From JANOQP01 sp044227705 (GTDB lineage Bacteria; Bacteroidota; Bacteroidia; Chitinophagales; Saprospiraceae): a stretch of 6,048 bases of DNA. Both the position numbers and the translations under genes were made by a program. This document shows, piece after piece, positions 4,501 to 6,048 of the stretch. The stretch is taken from positions 1-6,048 of the forward strand of contig JBGAWE010000255.1 in the NCBI GenBank assembly GCA_044227705.1. The letters run 5' to 3'. The first letter of the stretch is position 1, and each line of letters opens with the position of its first letter. Below the pieces are notes generated by a model. The model was not told where the DNA came from. It made no database searches and saw only the letters and a program-made list of their open reading frames with translations.

Positions 4501-6048
4501 TCAATTTTTGGCGGCTTTAAGGGCCTCGATATCGGCCTTCATCTTCTCGATGTCGGCCGCCTGTTTTTTCAACTCGACATTTTCGGCCTCCAGTTTTTCC
4601 AGCCGCCCGACAACTGCCCGCATCGCCTCGACGGTCAGCGGGTCGAAGGTGCCGTAGCTCGTTTGGAGGAAGCCCGCCGCGTCCGGTTTGACGAGCTCGG
4701 GGAAGACCGGCTGCATTTCCTGCGCGATGAAGCCCATCTGCCGACCGGTCGGGCGGATGTTTCCCGTTTGCTGGTCGTTCCATTCAAAAGAAACGCCGCG
4801 CAGCGAGAGCATTTTTTTCAAAGCCTCCGCCGGGTCGAGCGGCTCGATGGCGGTCTTCAGCCGCCGGTCGGAATTGCCGAGCCACGAGCCGGGCGAGGCT
4901 TTCGATGCGTCGCCGTTCACCTCGAAAGCATTGGTCAGGGCTTTTCGGTTGATGCCGACGTGGCGGCTGGCGAAGTCGCCCCAGACGAGCGGCGCCGCCT
5001 GTCCGGTGTCGGTCTCGATGATGAGCGTCCGGTCGCCCGCAAGTTCATTGAAACCGGCAGACTCGCCGATATAGATGTTGTACTTCCCGTCGGAGTTGTT
5101 CTGCCCGGCTGCCCGGCCGATGTAGACGCAGTGCTGAGCGTGGACGGCGTTCTTGCCAGCCGCGCGGCCGAGGAAAGTGTTGTAGGCCGCATTGTCGCCC
5201 GCAAAACCGGCCAGCTGGCCAATGTAGGTGTTCGCGGCGCCCGACTTGTTTCCGTACCCGGCGCCCTCGCCGACGAAGGTGTTGACGTAGCCCACGTCCG
5301 TCACCGCGCCCGCGCCCGCGCCGATGAAGGTGTTGCAGGCACCGCTCATGTCGTTGTTGTTGCCCGCCTCGGCGCCGATGACGGTGTTGTAGGTGCCGGT
5401 CGTGTTCGACTTTCCAGCTTGATAACCGACAAAGGTGTTGAACCGGTCTTGGTCCATGATCTGTTGGGCGCCCGCCTCGTCGCCGATGAAGATGGACTTC
5501 CCGCTGTTGACTTGCCGGAGCTGGTTGCCCTGCATCTCCCACCGTTCGAGGCCGTCGACGGTGAAGCGGAGGATGTTTTCGTTGGGGTATTTCTCGGCCT
5601 CGATGGTCGTGTTGTCGTCGTCGTCCTGAATCTTTTTGACGGGGCCGCCCGGCGGCTGTATGACGACGACCGTGTCTTTCTGAATGTCGATCACTCGCTG
5701 GGCGACGAGGGCGTAGGGCACGCTCAAAAACTGCGTCGTGCCGAGCGATTTGAAGCCGGAGCCGTCGTCGAGGAGGACTTCCAAAAAGAAAGGACCGGTG
5801 GGCCAGTCAATGCTCGCCATCGAACCGATTTCGTTCGTGCCGAAGCCGATGGTGACGTTGACAAGGCCGTGCTTTGCCGTGAAAACAGCGTGTTTTTCCT
5901 GAAAAACGATGTTGCCGCCAGGCGAACCCTGGTGAATGGAAAAGCGGACATCGACCGTTTTGTCGGTCAAAATGTCGCCCGCCGAGTTTCTCAAAACAGC
6001 TTGATAGGGGATGGCCGTCGGGACGTTCTGCGCGGCGGCGGCGGTTGC
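4501..6048 (-). CDS. Secreted fibre-like protein with NTFIG repeats and C-terminal S74 chaperone (N-terminus off the right edge)
   Basis: The visible frame covers 515 residues and is open to the window edge; numbering here starts at the first visible codon. It begins ATAAAAQNVPTAIPYQAVLRN, which looks like the end of a signal peptide followed by the N-terminal domain common in secreted Bacteroidota proteins, so the start codon lies just beyond 6048. Residues about 8-125 form that N-terminal domain. Residues 184-339 hold nine NTFIG..AG repeats, probably a beta-rich trimeric shaft. SDRRLK (S393, K398) is the Ser-Lys catalytic dyad motif of the peptidase S74 intramolecular chaperone, followed by MGFIAQEMQPVFPELV. 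S74 domains assist trimer folding and then cut themselves off, as in phage endosialidase tailspikes. Residues about 476-515 are a coiled coil (LEKLEAENVELKK). No phage genes surround it, so a cell-surface or secreted adhesin-like fibre is more likely than a tail fibre. Convergent with holA. Confidence 0.85.
   Translation of the reverse strand, partial: ATAAAAQNVPTAIPYQAVLRNSAGDILTDKTVDVRFSIHQGSPGGNIVFQEKHAVFTAKHGLVNVTIGFGTNEIGSMASIDWPTGPFFLEVLLDDGSGFKSLGTTQFLSVPYALVAQRVIDIQKDTVVVIQPPGGPVKKIQDDDDNTTIEAEKYPNENILRFTVDGLERWEMQGNQLRQVNSGKSIFIGDEAGAQQIMDQDRFNTFVGYQAGKSNTTGTYNTVIGAEAGNNNDMSGACNTFIGAGAGAVTDVGYVNTFVGEGAGYGNKSGAANTYIGQLAGFAGDNAAYNTFLGRAAGKNAVHAQHCVYIGRAAGQNNSDGKYNIYIGESAGFNELAGDRTLIIETDTGQAAPLVWGDFASRHVGINRKALTNAFEVNGDASKASPGSWLGNSDRRLKTAIEPLDPAEALKKMLSLRGVSFEWNDQQTGNIRPTGRQMGFIAQEMQPVFPELVKPDAAGFLQTSYGTFDPLTVEAMRAVVGRLEKLEAENVELKKQAADIEKMKADIEALKAAKN
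5032..5499 (-). repeat. Nine-unit coding repeat (NTFIG..AG, about 17 residues each)
   Basis: Within the fibre gene, nine units of about 16-19 residues follow one another: FIGDEAG, FNTFVGYQAG, YNTVIGAEAG, CNTFIGAGAG, VNTFVGEGAG, ANTYIGQLAG, YNTFLGRAAG, HCVYIGRAAG and YNIYIGESAG. The regular aromatic/aliphatic-Gly-x-x-Ala-Gly pattern resembles the stacked head repeats of trimeric adhesins. DNA copies have diverged, with 'gtgttgtaggc'-like segments recurring, so this is a protein-level repeat rather than a recent DNA duplication. Confidence 0.85.

Noticed and set aside
5032..5499. Regularly spaced repeats as a possible CRISPR array
   Set aside because: The repeat is at the protein level with diverged DNA, lies within one continuous frame and has no identical direct repeats separated by unique spacers.
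5992..5994. TTG as the start of the fibre gene
   Set aside because: The frame continues upstream to the window edge with QNVPTAIPYQAV, the conserved N-terminal block, and an Ala-rich stretch like a signal-peptide end, so the true start lies outside the window.
4501..6048. Evidence for a prophage from the S74 tail-fibre-like domain
   Set aside because: No other phage-type gene is visible and the N-terminal region is that of secreted Bacteroidota proteins; S74 domains occur widely in cellular surface proteins.

Overview
This is GC-rich DNA from a bacterium, most likely of the phylum Bacteroidota and perhaps a Saprospiria-type (Haliscomenobacter/Lewinella-like) lineage, possibly from a metagenome-derived scaffold. 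The evidence is the Bacteroidota-style DNA polymerase III delta subunit, a secreted fibre protein with the N-terminal 'IPYQAV-RN' signature and a C-terminal peptidase S74 chaperone, a flippase starting MGIVQRQG, and genes that mostly lack a Shine-Dalgarno sequence. The lineage below phylum is inference from remembered family signatures, not from a search.

Layout. Positions 1-1742 are read on the minus strand. They hold the first 66 codons of a DinB-family protein (1-198, running off the left edge), preceded in transcription order by a complete MOP-superfamily polysaccharide flippase (264-1742). An 81-base divergent spacer follows. Positions 1824-4470 hold four closely spaced plus-strand genes, probably one operon: a class I SAM-dependent methyltransferase, a DEDDh 3'-5' exonuclease with a TTG start, a 90-residue three-helix membrane protein of unknown function, and holA (DNA polymerase III delta). 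Gaps between them are 24, 17 and 29 bases. A near-perfect palindrome at 4466-4495 fills almost the whole space between holA and a convergent minus-strand gene. That gene (4501-6048, running off the right edge) encodes a secreted trimeric-fibre-like protein with nine 'NTFIG..AG' repeats, an S74 self-cleaving chaperone domain and a C-terminal coiled coil.

How the genes relate. The four plus-strand genes do not form an obvious pathway; holA and the exonuclease are nucleic-acid enzymes, and the grouping looks like an ordinary housekeeping cluster. The flippase and the fibre protein both serve the cell surface but are not adjacent.

Most unusual point. Two copies of a 23-base palindromic repeat lie inside the methyltransferase gene and flank a 16-base run of N. 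They keep the reading frame and add a short RDP(V/A)GFA peptide repeat to what appears to be a loop between conserved blocks. With the second palindrome, which supplies the holA stop codon, they suggest a genome carrying mobile or amplified palindromic repeats, some tolerated within genes. I see no CRISPR array, transposase, tRNA or rRNA, and no convincing new multi-gene system.
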